From NCBI GenBank assembly GCA_022606135.1, contig JABYQN010000009.1, forward strand, positions 1,885,001-1,949,000: a stretch of 64,000 nucleotides of DNA, written 5' to 3'. This DNA comes from Fomes fomentarius (lineage: Eukaryota > Basidiomycota > Agaricomycetes > Polyporales > Polyporaceae). Each line of letters starts with the position of its first letter. Within the stretch, counting starts at the first letter, position 1. Made by a program: the position numbers and the translations under genes. This document shows, in pieces, positions 23,401-37,100 of the stretch. Under the pieces are notes generated by a model, which made no database searches, was not told where the DNA came from, and worked only from the letters and a program-made list of their open reading frames with translations.

Positions 23401-25738
23401 CTGGGAGGAGTCAATGAATCCGTGCGTTCGAAGACGGAATCGCGGCTTACAAGCGGTGACCTTAACCGCAACGTTGAGTCGCTCTGTAATAGCGTCTTCG
23501 TTCTCGTCGATGACTCCACCCTATAGATCCATGTTTCAATTGACAGATTGAATGGAACCTTGCGATTTCTCACGTTGTACTCGATGCACACAGCAACAAA
23601 CTTCTCGTATATAGTCGGGCGACTGTGGTGCCGAATCAACGATTGAAACCAACATGAGGCTAGAAATGACACGCACTTTCCCTTCACGTTCGAGATGGCG
23701 TACAAGGTGTTGATAGTGAGCTCGTCGAGATAGCGCATCGTGAGTAGTAGGCGGTCTGTCCAAGCAACCTCGTCGACTTCGGAACTCTTCGAGGATGAAG
23801 AGGCCGGCAATGTTGGGAGGGGGAGAATATACTCCGCAATGATCTCTTCGGCGAGAGCTCTGGGATAACGACATCAAGATTCTTGTTATGCGTATGTTCA
23901 CAAACGTACTCACTTCACTTCAAGAGTGGTACTTGCGTTCTTCAATACCGCACTCGGTATCCATGCAAACTGCCCGATAGCACCGGGGTCATTGTTCTCG
24001 CTGGAAAAATGTCAGTTCAAGCCATTTTGTCGAAGCTTGGGTGGACTTACATTTCTGGATAGGCCAGGCTGTAGAGCTTGCCTATCGCGTGGAAGGCTTC
24101 AACTCGGACGCTTTGCTATTTATCGCTGGATTCAGGATGGAGTGTGCACGACCCCATCGCACGCTGCACGCACCTTCCTGTCCAACCCACGCCCAGCAAC
24201 CGCCTTGAGCTGATCAACAGACACGTGGTGTAAGGCCGTCTCGTAATCAAGTTGGCCATAGAGTTTGCAAACTGCGGCGCGAATCTTGTCATCGGGGTCC
24301 AGCAACTTTAGGTTCAACGACTCCTCTGTTTCTTTGCGCACTTCGGGCAAGTTGACAATAACACCTTTCATCGTTTCTACCCACGTTTGTCGTACCGTGA
24401 CGTTCTTGTCGTTTTTGCGACCGATCCATTGGTTCCATGTCGATGGATACTTCTGCACCAGGTCATACCCATGTTTGTCGGCGAACATCTCGCCAAGGGT
24501 CTGGGTGGCCATGATGCGCAATTGTACCTGCTCGACACGCAACTCCTCCTCGAGCTGAGGGACGACATTGTGGAGCAACGAAGGGCAGGCGCGATTGAGC
24601 TGCTGGACGAGATCGTGTGCAGTCTTGACTTCTTCGTACTCTTCTTCCCGCGCGCGGTCAACGATGACGTCCGTGAAGTATTGGCAGACGTGACGCTGAA
24701 GTTTGTCAGCAGTCGCGTTGCATACTTGTACCGCCAGGCGGTAGGAGGGTTGGTCCATTTTCTACAGTAATGCGCTAAATCAATAATGAATCAAGACCAC
24801 GTGCGGTGAATTCTGGCTGCACACATGGCTGACCATGTCACAATCGGCTATAGTCCATTGCTGAATGAGACACGTCGATGTGCCAATGGACGGCCGCGCG
24901 CGAGCCGACACGAATACGACCATGGCCACAGCCACTCGAAGCATTGGTTCGCCATCGAGGTAGTCGTGTAACCACACAGCCAAGTACTGATTCAAACGCG
25001 GCCACTGCAAACCGTGAAGCCTTCATGGCTGCATTGATACACTTATGCAAGCTCCACGTTTGGAGGAGGAACGTGCTCTTGTGTGAGAAATGTGTGAGAA
25101 ATGATGAGACGTACCGCGTTCTTGTCGGTGAACTGGGCCATGATACTCTCCAGTACCTCGGAGGGTAGACTCTGACATTCGTCTATGAGCGCAATAAGAA
25201 TGTCGGCCATAAACAGTTCAATCTTCTTCGCGAGATCGCGGCGCACGAGACCGAAGAAGTCGCGAAAGATGTCCACCATGAGCTCGTCGCCATTAGGGAG
25301 GTCGCAAACCAGAACCACACTCTTGACTGTAGAGAGGGACTTGAGCAGATGGAAGTACTCGCTGTAGTAGGCAGAATCTGTGCCCTTGAGACCAGAAGAT
25401 AGCTGCTTGAAGAAGAACTGGAAGATGTCGCGAAGCTCGTTCTGGGTGTAGGGGGCGTCGGGTGCATAGAGTCTGAGGAGGTCTGCGAGACAGCACGCAG
25501 CGTAGGCCTTTACACCGCGGTCTCTATGCAGTAGAACAGAGGTATTGATAAGATCTTTGCGAATAGAGCCGAGGGACGCAATGTCGACAAGCTCCTGATC
25601 CATCTCCGCGAGCTCCTCGTGAAGTTGTTTGAGTTTCTTGAGGAGAGCATCAGTGGTGATGCCCTTGGCGAGGAGTTTGTCGCGGAATTTGAGCTTCTTG
25701 GGCGAAGGCTGCCCTGCGGTGCGCGTCTGGGCAACCAT
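20458..25738 (-). CDS. PDS5: Sister-chromatid cohesion regulator Pds5
   Basis: Pds5 binds cohesin and controls its maintenance and release on chromosomes. Translation starts at ATG 25738 (MVAQTRTAGQPSPKKLKFRD). The first long exon (to about 25110) has the conserved N-terminal region: LRLYAPDAPYTQNELRDIFQ, YYSEYFHLLKSLSTVKSVVL and DIFRDFFGLVRRDLAKKIE. HEAT-like helical repeats continue through many short exons, with recognisable blocks at 24758-24132 (including LLDPDDKIRAAVCKLYGQLDYE), 23171-22752 and 22751-22449. The C terminus (20900-20458) is alternately acidic and basic, ending in a Lys/Arg/Ala-rich tail before TAA at 20458-20460. The gene is about 5.3 kb with short introns and looks complete. 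It is divergent from NAA15. Confidence 0.9.
25081..25102. repeat. 11-bp tandem duplication in a PDS5 intron
   Basis: Two exact copies of GTGTGAGAAAT (25081-25091 and 25092-25102). On the gene strand they sit between a GTACGT donor and the next acceptor, so the copy number changes only the intron. Confidence 0.85.
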
Positions 25739-25949
25739 GCGGGGCGAGAGAGGGAGAGAGGGAGAGAGGGAGAACGACGCGCGATCGTGGCGGGAGGAAA
25801 GCGAGGTGCGGGAGCAAGGCGCGTCGCGCGTTGTTGTCGCTTGTTTTCCTCGCGCGCCCAGGCTTGACCACCAAGCTGTGGCTGCCCCCGACCTCATTGT
25901 ATTTGGGCTCGACGCCGTCGCCGTCCTTACTTTCCTCTTTGTTCTCATA
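25739..25949. promoter_or_regulatory. Shared divergent promoter of PDS5 and NAA15
   Basis: Only 211 bp separate the two start codons. A purine tract of GGGAGAGA repeats spans about 25741-25773 directly before the PDS5 start and is probably in its leader. No TATA box is obvious on either side, as is common for housekeeping genes. Confidence 0.6.
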
Positions 25950-28900
25950 ATGCCGCCTGCTGGGACTCCTCCTAACCGCGCTTTACCATCCAAGGAGTCG
26001 GTTTTGTTCAAGGAGGTCCTGCATTACTACGAAGACCGGCAACTCAAGAAGGGTCTCAAGACAGCCGATACTATCCTTAAAAAGTTTCCCAACCATGGTG
26101 GTATGTCGCGTGCAAGTGTTTTATGTGTGACGACGCTGATTGTGATGCAAAGAAACGTTGTGCATGAAGGGCCTGCTCCTCACCCACTTAGGACGCCGCG
26201 AGGAGGGGCTCGAGCTCGTCAAGCAAGGCGTTCGACTGGATCTCACCTCACATATTTGCTGGCACGTCTTTGGTCTCATCCAGAAGGGCCAGAAGAATTA
26301 CGATGAGGCACTAAAGTCATATACGCAAGCACTACGCTTTGACAAGGTCCGTGTCCCCACTTATTCTGCATATTTGAGCATATATGCTCCTCTATGGTGT
26401 GCGGAGGGAACCACCACGTATGTGCTCGAATGTGTTCGATTGAACTTTCTCCGTACAAGATCGCTCAGAACTATCAAAATGCTCTGTAATCGATACACCG
26501 GAGGCATCAACCCGCGTAACACCTGGTTACATACATACGTCTTTTCTTTCCTTGATTAAGTGTCGAGTGTTGCACTACACATGCATATCGAGCCGTTCGA
26601 CCCTCGCCCACTCTGAAATCACATCCGATGTCTTGCTGGAGGTGCGGCGTGCAATGAGTGGTCCGTCTCCTGCTCATCCTGTTCACAGCCACTGTGTTCG
26701 GAATGCAAATAGGCGTGCAACTGGTTCATGATAGTGCTAGTGATATAGCACGTTCGATGTCAGACTTTCTGTGTTGGCGCGCTCGCTAGTAATCGGGTCG
26801 AAAGCTGACATAGGTTTGTGAACAGGAAAACATCAACATCCTTCGTGATGCCGCGCATCTCCAGACGCAGCTGCGACTGTATGATAACCTCGTGGAAACT
26901 CGCCACACCCTACTCCGCCTACGACCTCAGTTGCGTCAGAATTGGATCGCGCTCTCAGTCGCGTACTATCTAGCCGGGAACCTCAAAGAAGCAAAGACCG
27001 TGCTTGAGCAGTTCGAGCGCATCGTCAAGGTGCGTGATTTCCCGCGCCGTCTGGCGATTCCAACTCAAATATCGCGCAGAACGTACCGGACTACGACGTC
27101 GAGATGTCGGAGATCCTGCTGTACCATGTGCGCGTCCTCGAAGACCTCGGTGACTACGCTGAAGCTCTCGCTCTCTTGGACTCCAGTGCGAAAGCGCGGA
27201 CGATCATCGACAGGGTAGCCATTATGGAGTTCCGAGGTGAGCTCCTGCCCGGCGTCGGTAGGTAGCAACAGTACTTAGTACGGCTGGCTCAGCCCGCATT
27301 CTTTCCAAGTTCGACAAGGACGAAGCGCAGCAGGCATGGCAAGGCCTGATCGAGCAGAACCCGGACTGCTATGACTATTACAAGGGCTACCTCTCGAGCC
27401 GCGGGATTGACCTAGGTAGGAGAGCACACTTGCGGCTAGCTGTTCATCAATGACCTCGTCTTCAGAAGCGCTTACAGACGAGTCTCGCAGTCAAGCTCTG
27501 CAGAGTTTACGCGACTTCTCGGAGCAATTCTCAAGGGCATCTGCGCCGCGTCGTATAGCCTTGAACATTGCTCAAGGTGTGGCGGCTTGTCTTGATCAGT
27601 CTTACTGAGTACTTAATTTTTCTTAGGCGACGAGTTCAAAGCCCTCCTTGAGCCCTTCCTGCGCACGCGCCTTGAGAAGGGCGTGCCATCTCTCTTCGCA
27701 GATCTGAAGTCACTATACCGCACGCCAGAGAACAGAGACGTGATAGAATCAGTCGTCACCACAATCCTTTCCTCGCTTTCACATCCCCCAACCTCTCCAG
27801 CTCCCCCTGGAACCGACCCGACGGAGTACATCTGGACGCTCTACTTCCTGGCACAACACCATTCGTATTTGGGACGGCATAAGCGGGCAATCGAGCTGCT
27901 CGACGAGGCCATCTCGCACACGCCAACACTTCCTGAGCTATACATGTTCAAGGCCCGTGTGCTGAAGCGGTCTGGCGATCCTTTTGGGGCAGCCAAGTCC
28001 ATGGATATCGCGAGGACACTAGACTTGCAGGATCGTTTCCTCAACACCAAGGGCGGCAAATACAGGCTACGAGCCGGTCTGATCGAGGAGGCAGTCGAGG
28101 TCTTCGGGTTGTTCACCAAGGTGAGTTATAGCTAATGAGAACGTGATGGGGCCTTGAACCATAAGTTTCACGGACAGAAAGACGCTCCTAGCCCATCACA
28201 AGATCTGGAGGACATGCAATCGCTTGTGTACCTCACTGAAGAGGGCGACGCACAGTTGCGGAACGGTGACTTGGCAAGGGCGTTGAAGAAGTACGACGCG
28301 ATCCACAAGGTTCGCAGGGCTCCGCGAGATGCGTACATGTCGTTGGTAACTGAGTCGCTCGTGTGACAGATCTTCGATGTCTTCGAGGACGACCAATTCG
28401 ACTTCCATGGATACAGTGTGCGCAAGTTCACGATCAACATCTATCTCAAGTAAGTTCTGGATGGGTCACACACAAAGTTGAAAATATTCATGACCCCTAA
28501 GCCTGATCAAGTGGGAAGACAATCTGCGGGCACATCCCGCCTACGTTCACTCTGCTATAGAAGCTTCCCGGGTGAGCCACGAACGAAGAACTCTGCTTCT
28601 GATTGAAGTTGCGAGCGACTTGTTCAGATATTGATCAAGGTTCACGACGACCCTTCGTTAGCCGCGAAGCCTACGTCTCAATGTGCGTCATCCCCCCCTA
28701 CGCCCCGCCGCATTTCTATCGCAGAAAACTCAAGAAGCATTTGTCACCTGTAGCCCTGCTATCAGATTCTGAGAAGAAGGCGAAGAAGAAAGCTAAGAAG
28801 GCGGAGAAGAAGGTATTGGAGGTAGCCAAGAAGGGTTTGTTCTCTACCTGCATCCATCCTATGCCATACTAAAATCCTCTGTAGCAACAGGACAAGCAAA

Positions 28901-29816
28901 CCCGGCTAATGAGGATAAGGGTTTGGACGTCGGTCCGCCGAAAGATGATGACCCTGATGGTGCGAAGCTGTTGCAAGCGCCGGATCCCCTAGAACGTGCC
29001 GCCAAGGTCCTAAAACCTTTGAAGACGTTGACCAAAGACAATATCGAAGCGTGGATCGCGGTTTACGATGTCGCCATTCGACGAAGTATGCTCAATGTTT
29101 GTTCGCCCTCTGCAGACGTTGCTCACTCTCCAATTGCCCGATCTTCTAGAGAAGTACTTGCAAGCCATTCAAGCACTCAACCAGGCCCATTCTCTAGATG
29201 CCGACTCACCAGAGCTGCATATCCGCGTGGTTGACTTCAAACGACGATGTACGAGCCTACCGCCCAATTTGATATGCAAGGTTTCTGACTATGCCTCCTG
29301 AACAGGGTCATCTCTCGATCAGAAACCCTCCGAAGCCGTTGCGACAACTGTGTCCACAGCAATTGCGAAGCTATCGCCAGACGAAGTGTCGCTAGAGGTC
29401 TTCAATTCACAGTATCTCCAGCAACACTCCACACGAGCAGACGCAATCCTCGCCGCCGCGCAGGTCTCACGAACATTGGGTGCAGCGCGGGAAGAGGTTG
29501 AATCTGCCGTCTTCAATGCGCTCAAGGACGGCGTTGAACTCAAACTCGACGTATGTCTCGTTCTCGCCTTTCAACAGTCGTCAAGTATTAGTAATCTCAC
29601 TGATCCTTGCTTCTACAGACCGCTCTTGCAATCAGCACGTTCTTGTCAGAGATCAACTCCCCTCGCGAAGACCAGTTCCGTGGGGCTTGCAGGGTCAAGT
29701 TCGAGTTGTCGACGCTCTTCTTGCCGCCAGAAGAACTGGCGGCGGCGCGTAAGAGTGTCATTCAGAAGGGTCCCGTGGCGGAGGTTGTCGAGGACAAGGT
29801 AGAAACTATAAGCTAG
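25950..29816 (+). CDS. NAA15: N-terminal acetyltransferase A auxiliary subunit Naa15 (Nat1)
   Basis: Scaffold of the ribosome-bound NatA complex, which anchors the catalytic subunit Naa10. The ATG at 25950 opens [20 protein letters not shown], followed by the conserved [21 protein letters not shown]-type helical repeats run through the protein: [57 protein letters not shown] and [12 protein letters not shown] Lys-rich segment ([14 protein letters not shown], near 28770-28810) sits where other Naa15 proteins have a basic linker. The C-terminal domain ends with [16 protein letters not shown] and TAG at 29814-29816. About a dozen introns are short, except one of 479 nt (26347-26825). The gene appears complete. 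Confidence 0.92.
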
Positions 29817-30068
29817 TGCTACTACATGCTGCTGTCATAGAGCAAACCCAACACGTACATACTGTGCTTTCACGTATTACACGAAGCTCATTCATTCATG
29901 GATTAGCCACAGACGCGACGCGTCAATGCATCGGATCAGGCGCTTCAGTGTGGCTGAGCGGAGTTTCAACCTTATACTAGGAACTGCTTACCGCTTTTGT
30001 CGGCCACACAGAACACCTTAGGTCCGTACAGATCCAAGTAAACTCAACGCCGCCGCCGACTCGCCGCC

Positions 30069-30745
<677 letters not shown>

Positions 30746-31087
30746 TCGTCTTCTTGTTGTCGTCACCCTCTCGCTATTCGTATCATCGCCGCCACTATCT
30801 ACCACCCGCGCACTATGTAGTATGCACTACTATGCATATGCGACGCAAGTCACAAAATTGTATTCATATGGGTCTGAATGGAGTCCCTGGACTACAGCTT
30901 TTTTCGTGTGCGACAACAATACGTAAGGTGCTACTATCCATACACAGCGAGTGGGACTACGGGCATATACATAGCGGTACGAGAGCGGTACACCGGATCT
31001 TGATGCGGGTAAGCTGGACGAAGAACGAAAACATACATAATTGTCATAAACGATACGAGAGAAGAGGAGAAGTGCGTGTAAGGGCCT
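30746..31087. other. Convergent 3' region of eL42 and the CCCH gene
   Basis: 342 bp between two stop codons. No separate gene seen. It should hold both 3' UTRs and polyadenylation signals. Confidence 0.5.
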
Positions 31088-33475
31088 TCACGACGACGCA
31101 TTAATAGCCCCTACTGCAGCGTTGCTTGGTCGCGGGGAGAGATTCGAATTCTTGTGTCCACCCACCAACCCGCGAATCGCCTCGACAGCCTGCAACGTGA
31201 GCGACATCTTCAACGACAACTCCTTCGCGGATTCGGTTTGTTGAATGCGGAGCGTCTCCTGGAGCTGGCTACGCATGGCCTGCAGCTCGGGTGCAATGAA
31301 CTCTGGGATGGACTTGAAAATTTGCGGGGTGATCTGCTGAACGATTGATTCGACGCTCGGGACCGCGTTCGTGTTCGTGTTCGCGTTCTGCGTATTCGGG
31401 CTGTGAGAGATGTACGCCATGACGGCCGCGTTCAGAGCACGCATCTCAGCCTGCATTCTATCGATCTTGTTGGAATCGGTACCCGACGTTTGTACGTTCT
31501 GCAACTACAGCATCGACGGGAGGCGAATTGTCGTGCGTTCTGTCAAGGGCGGTCAATAGCACGACATGAGGTACAAGGACTTACCTCCTCGATCTGCTGC
31601 CGGAGCTGTGCGTTCTCTGCCTGCAGCTGCATGTTCTCCGCCTGGAGCTGATCGTTGCGAGTTGCCATCTGCGTGACTTCCTGCGAGAGCCGGGCGACTT
31701 GCTGCCCGGTTGCGACCGCGTTTTCCTGCAGGATCTGGAGCGTTCTGAACTGCTCGTCTGTGAGGGTGGCGCGAGGGGCAGGAGGTCTGGCTTGGACGTC
31801 GCCCGTCGACGCAAGCATGACGGACTGCACATTTTCAGCGACGATTGCGTCGATCTGTTCGAGTATCACTTCCTTGGGACGTGTCACCTCGTTCTCCAGG
31901 GTGACGAGCCGTGCTGCGATGGAAGTCAAGGTATCTCGTATTTTCTCCAGTTCCGCGGGACAATTGCTTCTGCGAGGAACGTGTTTGCTTGGCTTGAGCT
32001 CCCGTTACCTTGAAGCTGTGTGGAGATCTGGTCCCAGCGCGTCCTGACGGCTTGTAACATCCCGTGCAATTGCGAGAGGGAGCTTTTAAGCGTGTGTATT
32101 TGATTCATGAATTCCGCCTTGGCATTTCCTGTCTCTGGGGCCTGCTTGTGTGTATGCGTGGGCCAGAACTTGGCGGCAGTCAGTTGGGTTAGGATCCTCT
32201 TCAATTCGTCTGATTTTTGCGCCGACTGTGACTGCAAAGTGTGCAGATGGCCTTCTATCACTGTCCTGTCTTCAACGGGAAGAGTTTGGTAGCTGAACGA
32301 TTCCACAAGTTGCTTGTAATCCTTGATATCATTCTCCATGGTGCGATATTCGTTGTGAATACGTGTCGCTGCTGCGAGTAATCTGCAGCGAGTTCAACGC
32401 GTTTCGTCAACATTCTGATCAGAATATATTACTTACTCGATGCGGCTCGTCCAAATCTTCTGCTTCTCCTCCGCGGAAAGGTCTCCGGACGTAGCGTTCT
32501 GCGCATTCGTTTTCGGCACCGCAGATTTGGCGGCTGCCACAGCCGACGATATCTTTTGCCATTCTAGCTGCGATGATTCTAACAAGGACTTGATAGCATC
32601 CGCAGTGGGCGGTGATACCAGAGAAGTCGATTCAGAAGTAGAAGCCAAAGGAACAGCTTGGATCATGGCACGGGGGACCTGGGGGATTCTGGACGGAGTT
32701 ACCTGGTGCGATGGCACATGTGTGCTTGCGATGCTCGACTCCCGCACCGGCGCCGCCTGTCGCGCCATCACATCCCTCATCGTTACATCTGACGCCTCAA
32801 CCTTGGGGAACACGACGGGCGTGCGTGGGCTTCCAACTCCATTCCTCGGGCCATCCGGGATCGCACCATACGGACGTCTGGGCGTCGGCGCACCACCCTG
32901 CGGCGGCGGAGGTGTGCGTTGTGACCGACCACGCAGGGGGGACCGCGATCGCGAGCTGCGCATGGGCCGCCCTTCTGCACGCTCCCTACTCACCGAACGT
33001 CGCGAACGCAACCGCGACGCCAGGGTCGGCTCTCGTTCGCGACTACCTGACCGTCGGCGTCCTGGGGATCGCCGGCGCCGGTCACGATCGGCACTGAGTG
33101 AACGGTGGCGGGGAGGATAACCGTAGGTGCGGCCGGGGGAACGATGGCGACCCACGATCAGACGGTACTCGTCATCGGTCAAGTATTGGAGAGGGGGTTC
33201 ACCAGAAGGTCTTGCGTTGCGCCAGGTCTCAGTGTCGCTGGGGTGTGCAAAGTAGCACATCCTATTCCGGGGGCAGCCGATTCCTCCGTCCAGACGCTTG
33301 TACGGCCGTCCACTGCTGTCGAACCACTGTGCATATCATGTGCAATTCAACACATGATAGAAGGAGAAGAACGAGGGGATCGAGAGATACAACGAGGGAA
33401 ACGTACATGACATCGTCTGTCTGGGTTGAACGGCTTGCGTCCGGGGAGGTTGTCGCGCGGAGACGTTTTAGACAT
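31088..33475 (-). CDS. CCCH-like zinc finger protein with RS-rich and coiled-coil regions, function unknown
   Basis: The start ATG is at 33475, with a first exon (MSKTSPRDNLPGRKPFNPD) spliced to WFDSSGRPYKRLDGGIG. Together they make a CCCH-like site C22-x18-C41-x5-C47-x3-H51 (CPRNRMCYFAH), with the first spacing longer than the usual 4-15. An Arg/Ser/Pro-rich region follows (33150-32850, with repeated RSRS and RRRSPGRRRS elements), then a low-complexity segment. Two or three predicted coiled coils come next (32339-31960 and 31929-31540, with LQAENMQLQAENAQLRQQIEE heptads). The C-terminal helical part ends at TGA 31088-31090. CCCH plus RS regions suggest RNA binding, but this is inference. I do not recognise the full architecture. 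Such proteins may be specific to mushroom-forming fungi. Confidence 0.75.
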
Positions 33476-34166
33476 CAATGAGGAATACGTGTTGCACTCG
33501 AGCTAGAAGTGAGCTTTGCGTGTGTGTCTTGATAGCTCTTGCAAGTTGTGCAAGAGCAAGTGGCTGTATGCGATGGGGTGCAGATTGGGGGATGGGCAGA
33601 GAGTGCGAACGCGGTGGTTATGCGCAGGCAGGTACGGAACCAAAAGGGCCGTCTTATAATGCTTCTTCTGAAGACAGTAGACGCCGGTGAATCATGCAGG
33701 CTATAGCTACCGGGTTGGCGTACGATCCGGCAATAGCACAAAGGACGATAACATCGCAAGTCATAGGTCCAGTGGATTGTTTGTCGACAAGAGATTGGTT
33801 GGAATGGACGCAAGGGCAGTGAGCACACTAGCGATCGGGTGTCGCCCACAAATGGGCCGCTGAGCATGGATAATCTTACCGAGTCCCTAGAGGCAGAGGC
33901 CCGCGGGCCACAGGAGCAGCGAAACGGATGCCGAGTTTATTGTCATTGTCGATGGCCTTAGAATGATAGGGGAAGATTTCAGCAGACAGTAGCTGTTCTG
34001 AAATGTTCGAAATTGTACAGTGATGGGGCCAAAGGCCATGCAACAAGCGATGGTACTAAGGATATGTGCATGCGTATGTAGGTGATGTATAATATGTGCG
34101 TGTGGATCGACAGCGGGATGAAAGCAGAAGTCCGGGAGGCATCTATCTATGCCCGACACAATGAAC
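33476..34166. other. Intergenic between CCCH gene and BUR1
   Basis: About 690 bp holding the promoter of the CCCH gene and the 3' region of BUR1. Short open frames on both strands have no recognisable features. Confidence 0.5.
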
Positions 34167-37100
34167 TCAACCATAGTTCAGCTCTCCACCTCCGCCTCCG
34201 CCTCCATTTCGGTAACGGTCATGTCGTGGCCCGCGACCACCGCCAGAATGCCCCAATGGCACTTGAGGCCTCGGTGGAAGGCTGGGGAACTGTCCATAAG
34301 GTAGACCCGGGGGTAGTAGAGGTTGTCCGACAGAGAGTGGCATTATTTGGGGAGGAGGCAGACCTGGACGAAGAACAATAGGTGGAAGAGTCGGTGGTGG
34401 AGGGTACCGCGAGGGTGGTAAGTAAGGAGGAACTTGAGCATGGGTACCATATACTGCAGGCGCCATGCCGCCTGTAGGGGGTAGATGGTGAAGAGGGGGA
34501 GGCCCATTGCGGAAAGACTCTCTGGTAGGAGGAGGCCGACCGTGCATTCCCACACCGGTAGGTACAGGTAAGGGTCTTGGCGGGCCGTCGAAGTTTGACG
34601 GAATGGGTGCTGGCGGTTGATGCCGTCGTCCACGTTTATCGAATTCGTGTGAAGCTTCGTAAGGAGGCAGGCTGAGTTGACGTTGGACGTTATGAATTGT
34701 CGATTTCATGGAGGAAAGGAGATGAGTAGCTAAACAACGAGGCAATGCGAGATGCTCACGATTTAGGATCAGCCGGCAGAGGGTCTGTCCAGAAGTAGTC
34801 ATGGTCCAACGCCTGTGCAGCCGTCAGTCGCTGCCTGGGGTTGCAGACCAACAGCTGGTCCAATAAGTCAACGGTCTCAGGCCCTATCCTGTGCATCACT
34901 GTAAGCTTGGGTAACAGTAGCAATGAAAACTGGGACCAACGATTCATATGTCTTTCGAAGCCGCCGGGGATAGAATCCAAACGACTTGACACCGTCACAA
35001 CCCGGTAGCATGTCGTATTCGGGCCAATTCTCGGGTGTCGGAGAGCCGCAAAGCAGCCAGATTTTGTCCAACTGGTCGAGGTCCGACGCACCAGGAAGAA
35101 TCGGTTTCCGGAAGAACATCTCACCAAGAACACAACTGGAATGATATCAGATCTCATGCTCACCGGATCAACCACGCGATGCCTGCAAAGGTTAAGACGT
35201 ACCCAACACCCCACATATCGACCTCACCGCCATATTGCCGAGCACCTAGCAAGAGCTCGGGAGGACGATACCAGCGTGTGACGACACAGTTGGTGTACTT
35301 CCGCTCCCTACCTCGAGCGTCTTCCTTCACGCGGACGATGCTGGGGTCGAAGGCACGCGCAAGGCCGAAGTCGGCAATCTTCAGACAGCCGTCGTTCGAG
35401 ATGAGCAGATTCGCCGCTTTCATGTCTCGATGCAAGATATGGTTCTGGAAAATGTGTAGGCCATCGTCGAATCATAAAGGTCAAAGAGCCTACCCGGTGC
35501 ATGTATTCAGTTCCTTCTAGGAGCTGCTTCATATACAACTTGATCTGGCTCGGTATGAGCTTTACACGCTCGTTTTCCAACAAACCGGCCAGATCATGGT
35601 CCATGTATGGAAACACCATATAGACGGAAAGGGGCGACTCCTTGCCCTGGCCTGCGCAAAGTTCAACGAGATCAGTACCGAACGTCGTATGACAAAGAGC
35701 GGGCATGCAGAACGACAACTCACTTCTCACAACGAACATATCTTGAATGTCAATTATGCACGGATGTCGCAGAGCCTTCAAGATCTTGATTTCACGCAAT
35801 GCTGTTACAGGCATGCCTTCCTTCTCATTGTGCATTAGGATACGCTTCAACGCGACAGTGTTGCCCTTGATGCGATGAACGGCCTTATGAACCTCTCTAC
35901 AGAGAAAGTGAGTTTCAACGGATATCAATGGCGATGAAGACATGCACACACCCGAAGGTACCTTCTCCCAGTTTGGTCAGGATAGCATAATCACCCTGAA
36001 GACCACATCCCACAAAGGCGCGACCATACACCTCTTCTTCCTCCTCACGGGTACGGTGTACTGGTTTCCGTTTTGGTTTCCGCACCATGGTCAGTTTGCT
36101 CTCAGTGACCTTGTGCGCTTGAGGCGCAGCAGTGACCCTGCCTCCGGACTCTACCCTAGGTAGCGCGGGCGGTACTGGTCGGGGAGAGTGTACGTTAACA
36201 GGCGTCGGAGGCCTTGTCGCTGCTGACTCCAGAGGTACAGGAGGGGGAAGACCTGAGGGCGGCGGAGGCGTCCGTGGTCTCTCTAGTAGACCGTTCTCAC
36301 TCGGCGTCGCTCTTGGCGAGATGAGGCGCGGCGGTGATACCAGTCGTGCTACAGGAGACTTCGGTGCGTACGAATCCAGCGCGTCTGTGAGTTGGTGGTC
36401 AGACATGGATATCCCAAGGTTCTGCTTGTGCCAACCTTCACGCCCGTCCCTATATCCCTCATAACGGTCATGTAAAGGAGTTCGCCTGCGTCCCCAGCTG
36501 TCTTCGTCCTCTCTCCATCTGTCACGATCATACACCGCTCGGTACGTTGCAGGGTCCGGAACGACAGGACGGGATGGCGGAAGTCGGTGCTTTTCCTTAC
36601 CAGAGCTCGGCGTTAACGGCGACCGTGGTGAAGACGGTGAACGTGGGGAACGCGAGCGGGACTGTGGTCTTCGCTCATGGTGGCGAGGAGGCGTCGGGGA
36701 ACGATACGGTCTCCGATCAGGTGAACGAGGATAATGTCTCGAGTCCGGGGCATAAGTTTGCGGTTCCCAACGCGGACGATCATACCTGCCTGGTCCAGGT
36801 TCCCAACTGTCTGCGCCCCACGGGCGTGCGTGGCGGTCGTCAGGTCGAGAGGGAAGCCCATACCGTCTCCGAGCGTCATCGTCTCGGTACCTCCGCTCAT
36901 CCTCCCGTTCATAACCTGCGGCCCCCTCCTTGCCTGCCCCGTTTGCAGTCGGGCCATTTTCGGACTGAGCTACTTTTTTCTTGAAAGGGAAAGGAACCTT
37001 GGCAAAGGGCTTTGCGGCCGGCTTTGGCGGAGAAGGCGACCTTGCCACTGGCTGGTGCGGGGGAGTCGCGTCGTCCAGTTCGCCTTCTTCCGGGGACGAT

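Noticed and set aside
25741..25773. GGGAGAGA repeats as a telomere-like or mobile-element tract
   Set aside because: Short, imperfect, and located in the leader of PDS5; no terminal repeats or coding region of an element around it.
26440..26495. Exon-like segment reading [10 protein letters not shown] inside the long NAA15 intron
   Set aside because: It ends in a stop and the flanking exons already join to the conserved order [11 protein letters not shown] without it.
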